Shown here in pieces: positions 26,378 through 35,199 of a stretch of DNA of 35,199 bases; position 1 is the stretch's first letter, and each line of letters begins with the position of its first letter. The notes under the pieces were generated by a model. That model worked only from the letters and a program-made list of their open reading frames with translations. It was not told the origin of the DNA and did not search any database. Made by a program: the position numbers and the translations under genes. Location of the stretch: the NCBI GenBank assembly GCA_021205225.1, contig JAJPXX010000025.1:1-35199 (forward strand), written 5' to 3'. The stretch comes from Lachnospiraceae bacterium (lineage in GTDB: Bacteria > Bacillota > Clostridia > Lachnospirales > Lachnospiraceae).

Positions 26378-27508
26378 ATGAGAAAGATACATCTCGGCGA
26401 TGTTTGTAAACGTGGCTCATCAAATATTGCACTGAAAGATTTAGACGGTAACGATGGCTGTTATCCAATTTATGGCGCTAGTGGTTTTATCAAGAATATA
26501 GATTTTTATCATCAGGAACGGGAGTATATAGCTGTTGTTAAAGATGGAGCAGGGATAGGACGTACAATGCTTCTTCCGGCGAAGTCATCAGTGATAGGCA
26601 CTTTGCAATATTTAATACCGAATTCCGACTCCGAAATTTCAACGAGATATTTATACTATGCAATAACGGCAATGAATTTGTCAAAGTATTTTAGCGGTGC
26701 TACTATTCCGCATATATACTTTAAAGATTATCAGAAGGAGTTAGTAAAAGTACCAGACCTAGTAGAACAGGATAGGATTGCAGGGATTTTTGAGAAAATT
26801 GATGCTACTATAGCACTTAGAAAGGAACAACAGGTTGAACTTGATAAACTCGTCCGGTCCCGGTTTATCGAGATGTTTGGAGATTCAGTAAATAATCCGT
26901 TAGGACTTCCTACTGTATTGCTTTCAGATGTTTCAGATATTGTTTCCGGAATAACAAAGGGCAGGAAGACGAATGGTGCAGAGCTATTTGAGGTTCCCTA
27001 TATGGCTGTTTCAAATGTGAAGGCAGGATATATTGATTGGAGTACCGTTAAAACAATCAGAGCAACTAAGGATGAGATCGAACAGTATTGCTTGCAACCT
27101 TTGGATGTTCTTATGACAGAAGGTGGTGATCCAGATAAGTTGGGACGGGGTGCAATTATAAGCGCACCACCAGAAAATTGTATTCATCAGAATCACATTT
27201 TTCGTGTTCGCGTGAATAGAAATCGTCTTCTTCCACAGTATTTGGAGGAATATTTACAACATCAAAAAGCGAAGCAGTATTTCCTTGGATGTGCGAAACA
27301 GACAACAGGCATAGCAAGCATTAACATGAAACAACTTCGCGTTATGCCAGTTCTACTGCCAGAAATAAAGTTGCAGAATCAGTTCGCCGCTTTCGTGCAG
27401 GCGACCGACAAATCGAAATATCTTAGCCATTTGTGTATCGACATCTGCTGTATGACAGCAAATAAATATAGACAGGAGAGGATGCTATGTCAAACTTTGA
27501 ATTTCTAA
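26378..27508 (+). CDS. hsdS: Type I RM specificity subunit (copy 2, altered C-terminus)
   Basis: Distinct N-terminal TRD followed by the 561-bp repeat; ends with unrelated KYLSHLCIDICCMTANKYRQERMLCQTLNF and overlaps the hsdR start. Confidence 0.85.
   Translation: MRKIHLGDVCKRGSSNIALKDLDGNDGCYPIYGASGFIKNIDFYHQEREYIAVVKDGAGIGRTMLLPAKSSVIGTLQYLIPNSDSEISTRYLYYAITAMNLSKYFSGATIPHIYFKDYQKELVKVPDLVEQDRIAGIFEKIDATIALRKEQQVELDKLVRSRFIEMFGDSVNNPLGLPTVLLSDVSDIVSGITKGRKTNGAELFEVPYMAVSNVKAGYIDWSTVKTIRATKDEIEQYCLQPLDVLMTEGGDPDKLGRGAIISAPPENCIHQNHIFRVRVNRNRLLPQYLEEYLQHQKAKQYFLGCAKQTTGIASINMKQLRVMPVLLPEIKLQNQFAAFVQATDKSKYLSHLCIDICCMTANKYRQERMLCQTLNF
26858..27418 (+). repeat. 561-bp direct repeat, copy B
   Basis: Read as identical to 23630-24190. 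Confidence 0.93.
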
Positions 27509-29748
27509 AAGAGAAAAAAGAATACGTACTTTTTGCGTCCGCTGCGATTGAAGCGGAAAAGGTATACGTCACATCTCCTGCTATGTGCGCGGTCGGATGC
27601 AGAAAGGCGCTTGAATTGGCTGTGAAGTGGGTATATTCTGCGGATAATACAATGCAGATGCCCTATAAAGATAACCTCCAGTCTCTGATTCATGAGCAGA
27701 CATTCCGCTTTGCAGTGGACTATAACACCTGGGGAAAACTTCCCTATATTATCAAGCTTGGGAACCTGGCGGTGCATACAGAGCGAAATGTGCAGGCAAC
27801 GGATGCTCTGGCTTCTTTACGTGCATTGTTTGAGTTTATTCAATGGGTGGATTATTGCTATGGCAGTGACTACATAGAGCGCAAATTTGATGAGTTGCAG
27901 GTTCCGAAAGAACAAGTTGTAGTTGACACGAAGAAAATCAAGGAACAAGAGAGTCTGCTTGATGAAAAGGAAGCGGAAATTGAAAAATTACGTAGGCAGA
28001 TCGAGAAAATGTCAGAGCAGTATACAAGTGCCAAAGAACAGCATAAGCAGGATCGTACATTTACTGCAGAGGATTTGTCGGAATTTAAAACCAGAAAAAT
28101 ATATATTGATGTGGACATGAAGCAGATGGGGTGGAAGTTTGCTGGTACCGACGCAGATGTGCAGGAGGAATATCCGGTTGACGATATGGCTGGTGTTATC
28201 GGACAGAAAGGGTATGCTGATTATGTGTTATTTGGGAAAGATGGCTTACCTTTAGCTGTGGTAGAAGCAAAGCGAACCAGTAAAGACCCGAACACCGGAC
28301 GGAAACAGGCAATGTTATATGCGGATTGCCTGGAAAAGAAATTCGGCAGGCGCCCGGTTATGTTTACGACCAATGGTTTTGACACTTATTATTGGGATGA
28401 TCAGACCAGTATACAGCGAAAAGTAAGTTGTATTTTTAGCAGGGATGGTTTGCAGAAACTGATTAATCGGCGGATGGAGCATAGAGATTTGATGTCGATT
28501 CCGATTGATGATCGGATTACAGACCGCTATTACCAGAAAGAAGCGATTCGAGCGGTATGTGAGCAGATTGAGTCTGGCTTTCGCAAACACTTGCTGGTAA
28601 TGGCTACTGGAACAGGAAAAACTAGGACGGCGGCGAGCCTTACGGATGTTTTGAGCCGTGCTGGTTATGTTACGAATATTCTGTTTCTTGCGGATCGTAC
28701 TGCGCTAGTGAAGCAGGCAAAAGATGATTTTAAAAATTATCTGCCGGAGATGTCCCTGTGCAATCTGTGTTCCAATAAAGATGATAGTAATGCCCGCATT
28801 GTGTTTTCTACTTATCCAACTATGCTGAACGCGATTGACCAGACGAAAACGGCAGACGGTATCCCGCAGTTTACGCCAGAACATTTTGATTTGATCATAA
28901 TAGATGAAAGCCATAGGAGTATTTTCAAAAAATATCGTGCGATTTTTGAATATTTTGACGCAATTATGGTTGGACTGACAGCAACCCCGAAAACAGATGT
29001 AGACCGTAACACATATGACTTTTTCGAAATGGAACATGGTGTGCCGACTTATGCGTATGATTATGAAACTGCGGTAGAAAAGGATCATGTGCTGGTTCCG
29101 TATTATAACTATGAGGTCAAAACTAAATTCCTTGATGACGGCATTACCTATGATGATTTGTCAGAAGAAGATAAAGAGCGTTATGAGGATGACTTTATTG
29201 AAGATGGAATGATGCCGGATTTCATTCCATCTGCGCAGTTAAATAAATTTGTATTCAATGAAACTACTGTTGATATTGTTCTGCAGGATTTGATGGAAAG
29301 AGGAATTAAAGTTGCCGGCGGTGAACGAATTGGCAAGACCATTATATTCGCTCAAAACAAGCGTCATGCGGAGTTCATTCTGGAACGCTTCAATAAGCTT
29401 TACCCCAAGTATAAGGGTAAGTTTGCGCAGAGAGTGATTTGTGACGACACATATGCACAGACGATCATTGACGATTTCAAGGTCGCTGATAAAGAACCGC
29501 ATATTGTCGTTTCAGTTGATATGATGGATACTGGCATTGATGTGCCGGAGTGTGTGAACCTTGTATTCTTCAAAAAGGTTCGGTCGAAGGCAAAATTCTG
29601 GCAGATGATTGGCCGAGGAACCCGTCTGTGTAAAGAATTGACGTGTCTGGACCAGATGGATGGCGAGTACATAGACAAAAGACGATTTCTTATTTTTGAC
29701 TACTGTGGGAATTTTGAATATTTCCGGGAGTATAAGGAAGGGTACTAG
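27487..29748 (+). CDS. hsdR: Type I RM restriction subunit, N-terminal and helicase part
   Basis: DUF4145-like N-terminus, PD-ExK-like LAVVEAKRT, Walker A MATGTGKTRT, DESH box, QMIGRGTRLC; ends at TAG 29746-29748. Confidence 0.93.
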   Translation: MSNFEFLKEKKEYVLFASAAIEAEKVYVTSPAMCAVGCRKALELAVKWVYSADNTMQMPYKDNLQSLIHEQTFRFAVDYNTWGKLPYIIKLGNLAVHTERNVQATDALASLRALFEFIQWVDYCYGSDYIERKFDELQVPKEQVVVDTKKIKEQESLLDEKEAEIEKLRRQIEKMSEQYTSAKEQHKQDRTFTAEDLSEFKTRKIYIDVDMKQMGWKFAGTDADVQEEYPVDDMAGVIGQKGYADYVLFGKDGLPLAVVEAKRTSKDPNTGRKQAMLYADCLEKKFGRRPVMFTTNGFDTYYWDDQTSIQRKVSCIFSRDGLQKLINRRMEHRDLMSIPIDDRITDRYYQKEAIRAVCEQIESGFRKHLLVMATGTGKTRTAASLTDVLSRAGYVTNILFLADRTALVKQAKDDFKNYLPEMSLCNLCSNKDDSNARIVFSTYPTMLNAIDQTKTADGIPQFTPEHFDLIIIDESHRSIFKKYRAIFEYFDAIMVGLTATPKTDVDRNTYDFFEMEHGVPTYAYDYETAVEKDHVLVPYYNYEVKTKFLDDGITYDDLSEEDKERYEDDFIEDGMMPDFIPSAQLNKFVFNETTVDIVLQDLMERGIKVAGGERIGKTIIFAQNKRHAEFILERFNKLYPKYKGKFAQRVICDDTYAQTIIDDFKVADKEPHIVVSVDMMDTGIDVPECVNLVFFKKVRSKAKFWQMIGRGTRLCKELTCLDQMDGEYIDKRRFLIFDYCGNFEYFREYKEGY

Positions 29749-29766
29749 ACAAGAGAGACTAAATAC

Positions 29767-30858
29767 TTGTCAGAGGCGATTTTAGGAAAACAAATCAAAC
29801 TGGCGTCAGCTTTACAGGAGGCTGCATTTTCCGATCTGGAGTTTCAGGGCTGGAGAGGTGAAATCGTATCCGAATGTCAGAATCAGGTACGGCAACTATC
29901 AGAGGATCTGGTAGAGGTACGCCTGCGGCGGGAATATGTAGAAAAGTATAAAAAAACAATAGCGTTCGATTGCATCAGCGAAAATGACAAAGGCGAATTA
30001 CTACAGCATATTGCTCCAGTGATTCATTTGGACGATAATGATGAACTGGCGTTGCGCTTTGATAATTTTATGTATGGATTGATGCTTGCCTCTGTTGAAC
30101 AGATGCCGTCCTTGAAACATGCGAGAAACCAGCTCTGTGACATTGCTGCTTTGCTGGAACACAAATCCACAATTCCGCAGGTGAAAGTGAAGCTTTCGGT
30201 TCTAAAAGAAGTGCAGACAGATGCTTTTTGGGATGCAAATGATCTGCTGCAGTTTGAAAAAGCTCGGAAAGAACTGCGTGACCTGATAAAGTTCCTGGAC
30301 AATAATGACCCGCACAATCCGATTATAACAAGGCTCACTGATCCAGTGATTGACCAGCAGGAAGGGAATCCTCTCGAAGCAGCCTATGATTTTGAGGATT
30401 ACAGGAAAAAGGTTAACCGTTACGTCATGGAACATGGCAATACAATGGCTATCTATAAGCTGACACATAATATCCGGCTCTCCGACGGCGATTATCAGGA
30501 GTTACAGCGTGTACTTACAAGCGAATTGGGAAGCAGAGAGGATTATCAGCGGGAATATGGAGACACACCTTTTGGTCTGCTGATCCGTAAAATTGCGAAA
30601 ATGGATCATGATGCAGCCATGCAGGCGTTTTCTGCTTTCATCAACGATGAATCTTTGAACCAAAGGCAGATTGCTTTTGTATATAAGATTATTAATCATA
30701 TTGAGCAGAACGGATATATGGAAAACGTTGCCGAGCTGACAAAGCCACCGTTTGACAAGCCGTTGAGCTTCACAAAGCTTTTTGATGCGAAAACCAGAAC
30801 TGCGCTGGTAGCTACAATCAATCAGATAAAAGAGAATGCGGTGGCTGTTGTCGCTTAA
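29767..30858 (+). CDS. HsdR C-terminal part, same frame as 27487-29748, separated by a single TAG
   Basis: LSEAILGKQIKLASALQ directly continues the HsdR C-terminal domain; 27487-30858 is 3372 bp, one continuous frame apart from the amber codon. Confidence 0.88.
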   Translation: MSEAILGKQIKLASALQEAAFSDLEFQGWRGEIVSECQNQVRQLSEDLVEVRLRREYVEKYKKTIAFDCISENDKGELLQHIAPVIHLDDNDELALRFDNFMYGLMLASVEQMPSLKHARNQLCDIAALLEHKSTIPQVKVKLSVLKEVQTDAFWDANDLLQFEKARKELRDLIKFLDNNDPHNPIITRLTDPVIDQQEGNPLEAAYDFEDYRKKVNRYVMEHGNTMAIYKLTHNIRLSDGDYQELQRVLTSELGSREDYQREYGDTPFGLLIRKIAKMDHDAAMQAFSAFINDESLNQRQIAFVYKIINHIEQNGYMENVAELTKPPFDKPLSFTKLFDAKTRTALVATINQIKENAVAVVA

Positions 30859-30925
30859 TTCTTTTAACAGTTGGCGTTTTATCATCCATGGTATCGGGAC
30901 GGTTTACTTGTGTGAGGAAAAGCAA

Positions 30926-32518
30926 GTGAAAATTTCATCGGTATGGCTTTATGAACAAATTTTAAAGAAATATAGAATGATCGGATATGTGGGTTTGTCT
31001 GGCAGGGACAGTTATCTGCGTCCTTATCTTTGTCTGGACACTGATGGCAATAAGTGGCCGGGGCACGTGTGTGTGATGCCGGTTACGTCAGAGCAGGAAG
31101 CAAAGGATATCGCAAACGCAGCTTTAACGGATAAAATGTTTTTGATATTTTGTCTGAGGGAAACTGCGAATAATAATAGCAAAGCAGAGAATCATTCTGC
31201 TGATAATTTCATGTGGACCGCGGAAGAGAACAGACCGGGTGACGCGTATGTATGCATAGCAGCAAACGACACAGCTGCTGTCCTGAACGATATTCAAGCG
31301 GTGTTTGACCTTTGCGATGAATGGGAAGACTCTATCATCAGCCTGCTGGCCGGAGATGACGCAATTGAAAAGGTTCTGGAAGTAAGCGTCGGATTCCTTG
31401 GAAATCCGCTGATGGTTATGGGCGCTGATTTTTCTTTGATCGCAGAAGCTGCCATGGAGAAGCTGCCTGAGCGCGCGAGACTGTTTGCAGAGGATGGGGT
31501 CAATGTAGAGTATATGAATGCCCTGCTGCAGGACGCGGCATACCAGAAGATCGCACAGGCGAAGCACACAGAATTGTATCCGGGTTATATCAGCGGTTAT
31601 CGTACCGTGAACCGAAACCTGTTTGTAAATGGCCGACCAACCCACCGTCTGGTGCTGACAGAATGCGATAATCCGGTCACGCCGGGATGTATCTGTATTC
31701 TGGAAACGCTGGCCGGGCATCTCGAATATCAGCTTTCCCGTGAAATGCCTGCTTCTATGAAAGGAACCCTGGAAACGATCTTCCAGAGCATCCTGACGGA
31801 TCGAACTGCAGATTATGTACAGATCGGCCGCAGGCTCACCGCGGCCGGATGGAGCAGTGGAGACGAGTACCTTTGTCTTATTTTGCAGATCACTTATCTG
31901 AATCAAAAACAGCTTTCAACGGGAGCGATCTGTCATTATATTCAAAAGCTGTTCAGGGATTCCGTAAGCTTTCTGTATCGTGATGAGGTGGTCAGTTTTT
32001 TTGATTTGACACGACTTGGCATGGATGAGGAGGAAGTGGCCGCAAAGCTGGTTTATTTTATTCGCGACAGCTATCTGAAAGCCGGGTACAGCAGAACCAT
32101 GCAGGGACATATGAATCTGCGGCGCCAGTATGTGCAGGCGCGTACGGCTTTGGATGTGGGCAGCCGCAAAAAGCCCTATCTGTGGATTCATTATTTCGAT
32201 CAGGTAGCGCTGCCTTATATCATCGAGCAGGCGACCAAAAGACTCCCGGCAAACATGATCTGCCATAAAGGACTTTTACGCCTGAAAGAGCAGGATGAAA
32301 AAAATCACACCGAATATATGCTGACACTGAGGACTTACCTCGACCAGCACCTGAATGCGACACAGACGGCAAAGGAGCTGTTTATCCACAGAAGCACCTT
32401 CCTGTACCGTCTGGATAAGATAAAAGAAATCCTGCATTCAGATCTGGAGGATGCGGAAGAGGTTTTTTATCTGGAGCTTTCCTTTCGGCTGCTGGAGCAG
32501 GATGAAGAGAAGAAATAA
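30926..32518 (+). CDS. PucR-type helix-turn-helix transcriptional regulator
   Basis: C-terminal LRTYLDQHLNATQTAKELFIHRSTFLYRLDKIKEIL (PucR HTH); candidate GTG start 30926 with RBS gtgagg. Confidence 0.85.
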   Translation: MKISSVWLYEQILKKYRMIGYVGLSGRDSYLRPYLCLDTDGNKWPGHVCVMPVTSEQEAKDIANAALTDKMFLIFCLRETANNNSKAENHSADNFMWTAEENRPGDAYVCIAANDTAAVLNDIQAVFDLCDEWEDSIISLLAGDDAIEKVLEVSVGFLGNPLMVMGADFSLIAEAAMEKLPERARLFAEDGVNVEYMNALLQDAAYQKIAQAKHTELYPGYISGYRTVNRNLFVNGRPTHRLVLTECDNPVTPGCICILETLAGHLEYQLSREMPASMKGTLETIFQSILTDRTADYVQIGRRLTAAGWSSGDEYLCLILQITYLNQKQLSTGAICHYIQKLFRDSVSFLYRDEVVSFFDLTRLGMDEEEVAAKLVYFIRDSYLKAGYSRTMQGHMNLRRQYVQARTALDVGSRKKPYLWIHYFDQVALPYIIEQATKRLPANMICHKGLLRLKEQDEKNHTEYMLTLRTYLDQHLNATQTAKELFIHRSTFLYRLDKIKEILHSDLEDAEEVFYLELSFRLLEQDEEKK

Positions 32519-32536
32519 AAGCATCAACCGGGTCTT

Positions 32537-34126
32537 TCAGTTTAAACCTGTAAGAAACTCTTTCAGCGCTTTTTCCCTTGCTGAGAAATCCAGCCGCTCC
32601 CAATACGGTGTACAGGAATTATCCGGATATCGTTTGAAAAAAATTCCGGCAGCCGGGTTCTGCTGAAGCGAGGATAAAAAGAGAACGAGGGCAGCGTTTT
32701 TCCCCGTATGATTCGGGATTTTTTCAAGGTGGTTTGATGATTGTTCATCCACAGAATTTCCGGTAAACACCGGTCTGATAAGTTCCGAATCCATGGTCCG
32801 GATTGCACATTCCAGCATTTTTAAAATATCATTCGCGGCTTCCTCACAGGCAGCTTCCTTTTGCTGCAGAACCTCTACAGCGGCCTGGCACAGACAGCTT
32901 TTTCCTTCCGTTTCACGCAGATGATATCCCATTTTCTGCACCTCAAGAAGCGCCTGCCGCATTTCTTCCAGCTCGGAGTCAGGTGAGAGCCCATGATCCC
33001 GGCGTACTTTCAGGATGCCACGCTCTTTTTCAAGAAAAGCATGGACGACAGATGCTGTAGTCTGAAACTGATGATTCTGTTTTTGAAAACGTACCAGCCG
33101 ATCGACTGCATCTGAAAAACGCGTCATCTGCTGACAGCTTTTTTTCCATTCGTTCAGCTTTCCGTTGATGCAGGAGAGTATCAGATGAACCAGATAGAGC
33201 TGTTCCTCAAAAGAATCTTCGCGGAACAGAGTCTGGCAGGCTGACATAGCCGCCTTTTCTCCGGCAAGCATCTGCGCTACAGGCAGATGCTGTTCTCTGG
33301 AATAATATAAACGATAGAAGAGTGCAAATTCTCCCGCGAGTTCTGTATCCTGCAGATACTGGATGATCAATTCTGCCTCAACCGGATAATTCAGCTCTTC
33401 ATATTCTTTCAGCATACAGGAAAGATCCTCCCAGCCGCGGGCAGTGGCAAAAGCGCGGCTGGCGTAAGTCTGCTTCAAAAGATAGAACTGATCCGGGTGT
33501 GTATCCAGATAAGCAAGGATCGCGCCGTGAATTGCTTCCCCAATCGCATAGGAACGCCAGGCGCTATAATCTGCCTCTACCGAAATGTATTTCAGACGGT
33601 CCAGCGTCGCGATATCAAATTCATGAACCGATTTGTTGTATTCCGGCGGATTCCCCGCGGCAGCCAGAATCCATCCATCGGGCAGGCGATGGCTTCCAAA
33701 AGTTTTGTTCTGCAAAAACTGTAGGATTGCGGGAGCAAGCGTCTCTGAGACGCAGTTGATTTCATCAAGAAACAGGAGTCCGTTATGGACGCCGGTCTCC
33801 TCCATACAGCGGTATACGCTGGCAATGATTTCACTCATCGTATATTCTGTTACTGCGTATTCCTCCCCGCCAAAGCTGCGGTGTTCGATATAAGGAAGCC
33901 CAAGAGCGCTCTGCCGGGTGTGGTGTGTCATCGTATAGGAAACAAAGCCGACCTGGCATATCCGGGCCGCCTGCTCCATAACCGCGGTTTTCCCGATACC
34001 GGGAGGCCCAATCAAAAGCAGCGGGCGCTGCCGCAGAGATGGAATCATGTACGTTCCGTCTTCCTTCTGTGCTGTGTAAGCATGTATTGTTCGAATGATT
34101 TCCTCTCGTGCTTTTTGGATATTCAA
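32537..34126 (-). CDS. MoxR-type AAA ATPase
   Basis: Walker A GPPGIGKT, Walker B GLLFLDEIN, AAAGNPPEYNKS sensor region; TTG start with RBS GGGAGG. Confidence 0.9.
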   Translation of the reverse strand: MNIQKAREEIIRTIHAYTAQKEDGTYMIPSLRQRPLLLIGPPGIGKTAVMEQAARICQVGFVSYTMTHHTRQSALGLPYIEHRSFGGEEYAVTEYTMSEIIASVYRCMEETGVHNGLLFLDEINCVSETLAPAILQFLQNKTFGSHRLPDGWILAAAGNPPEYNKSVHEFDIATLDRLKYISVEADYSAWRSYAIGEAIHGAILAYLDTHPDQFYLLKQTYASRAFATARGWEDLSCMLKEYEELNYPVEAELIIQYLQDTELAGEFALFYRLYYSREQHLPVAQMLAGEKAAMSACQTLFREDSFEEQLYLVHLILSCINGKLNEWKKSCQQMTRFSDAVDRLVRFQKQNHQFQTTASVVHAFLEKERGILKVRRDHGLSPDSELEEMRQALLEVQKMGYHLRETEGKSCLCQAAVEVLQQKEAACEEAANDILKMLECAIRTMDSELIRPVFTGNSVDEQSSNHLEKIPNHTGKNAALVLFLSSLQQNPAAGIFFKRYPDNSCTPYWERLDFSAREKALKEFLTGLN

Positions 34127-34147
34127 AGCGATACCTCCCTGTGGTTT

Positions 34148-35146
34148 TCAGTCAAGTATGATTTGCTGTGCCCATGCAGGCACCTTTCCCTTTACCGATT
34201 CCTGATTCACAAAAACGAAAGCCGTTTCATATGCCGGTACTTTCTGAGGATAAATACCGTCCCCATCGGTAAAATATAAAAGTGCCCGCAGCGTGCGGAT
34301 TTCCTTTTTCGCTATCAGATCATCCAACAGCTCAAAAACAGGGCGAAAGTCCGTATTCCCGTTGCCCTGGATTTTAAGAGTTCCGAGTGATGATTCCCAT
34401 TCCTCAACACTTGTAAAAAGCCGATACTCCTGAATCATTGAATCACACTGGATCAGGTGGAGCCTCATCCGGGAGAAGAAGTTTTCTCTTTGCCTCAAAA
34501 TACTCCACGTTTCCTCCAGAAAATGCGTAACAAGTTCCCCGGAACAGGAGCCGGAGGTGTCGATCGCAATCGCCAGCTCATCCAGCCGGTTCACTTCACT
34601 GTATTCTAATGGATCGATCAGGCACAGTCTGGAAGACATATTTTGCCCATACATATAAGGAATGTAATCAAAGGAATCCAGATCCGCAACCACTTCTTCG
34701 CGCGGTACACAATACCTGCGCAGAAGCCGACGGTAATCCGTTCCATCCCGGCGGGAGAGTGCGACATCGGAAGAATCCGTTCCTGCATCCTTGCCGCGGC
34801 CTGCACCGGGTCCGCCGCCAAAGGAACATATTCCAGCTTTGGAACTGCTTGCCCCATATTTCCGTGAAAATGTCTCCAGGCAAAGCTGACGAAACCTTTT
34901 CTGCAGCGCGTCTGAATCCACTGTAAAGCATAAAGCAAGGGCTTCTGCGCAATAGAATAAACCGTCTTCATATTCCCAAAGAGCATGGTCAGAATCATGT
35001 GGCAGCACGACATTACAAGACGCTTCTTTAAAATGAGAAAGATCATATGCCCCCGCGTGCTCCGGATCGGATGCGATGGCCTTTTCCTGCAAGAATCCGA
35101 GAATTATCGGCGCTGCCTGCTCTGCTTTTTTCTCAAAGGGTATCAT
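34148..35146 (-). CDS. VWA-like domain protein (DUF2201-like) paired with the MoxR ATPase
   Basis: MIDAS-like AIDTSGSCSG, GNGNTDFRPVFELL, LLYFTDGDGIYP; ATG 35146 with RBS GGAGG; immediately upstream of the MoxR gene. Confidence 0.85.
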   Translation of the reverse strand: MIPFEKKAEQAAPIILGFLQEKAIASDPEHAGAYDLSHFKEASCNVVLPHDSDHALWEYEDGLFYCAEALALCFTVDSDALQKRFRQLCLETFSRKYGASSSKAGICSFGGGPGAGRGKDAGTDSSDVALSRRDGTDYRRLLRRYCVPREEVVADLDSFDYIPYMYGQNMSSRLCLIDPLEYSEVNRLDELAIAIDTSGSCSGELVTHFLEETWSILRQRENFFSRMRLHLIQCDSMIQEYRLFTSVEEWESSLGTLKIQGNGNTDFRPVFELLDDLIAKKEIRTLRALLYFTDGDGIYPQKVPAYETAFVFVNQESVKGKVPAWAQQIILD

Positions 35147-35199
35147 CCTTATCCTCCGTGTCTGTGGCTGTCTCATTTTATCGAATCATAGTATAATGA

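Noticed and set aside
29746-29748. TAG in hsdR as a pyrrolysine codon
   Set aside because: TAG is used as an ordinary stop elsewhere in the window (for example 6325-6327 and at the end of 6376-8082), no pyl genes are seen, and HsdR is not a known Pyl protein; a nonsense mutation is simpler.
1-35199. CRISPR arrays, tRNA or rRNA genes
   Set aside because: No regularly spaced short direct repeats and no recognisable tRNA/rRNA segments were found by eye; not an exhaustive search.

Overview
The window looks like a Firmicutes (Lachnospiraceae/Clostridia-type) chromosome segment with five blocks. (1) 110-5321: an aluminium-resistance/methionine gamma-lyase-like PLP enzyme, two FAD oxidoreductases and a DUF2284 protein. 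(2) 5398-14560: two glycosidase-type proteins, a Tat-exported FMN_bind/FAD_binding_2 reductase with a divergent AraC-GH39-like regulator, a HemW-like protein lacking the radical-SAM cysteines, and a GH51 C-terminal remnant. (3) 14847-20994: a corrinoid-dependent methyl-transfer (O-demethylase type) cluster of UroD-family methyltransferase I, methyl-THF:corrinoid methyltransferase II, two corrinoid proteins, a RACE-type activase and a second DUF2284 protein. (4) 21149-30858: a type I restriction-modification island. It carries two hsdS genes with a 561-bp direct repeat, a third vestigial hsdS 3' end, a tyrosine recombinase, a DUF3990 (ADP-ribosyltransferase-like) gene pair, and an hsdR interrupted by an in-frame amber codon. 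(5) 30926-35146: a PucR-type regulator and a MoxR AAA ATPase/VWA pair. The main points for follow-up are the cofactor-less HemW homologue beside the demethylase cluster, the possible glycoside/aryl-methyl/reductase pathway, the rearranged hsdS locus with its embedded DUF3990 pair, the hsdR amber codon, and several hairpins or inverted repeats in intergenic regions. All family assignments come from reading motifs; no database search was run.
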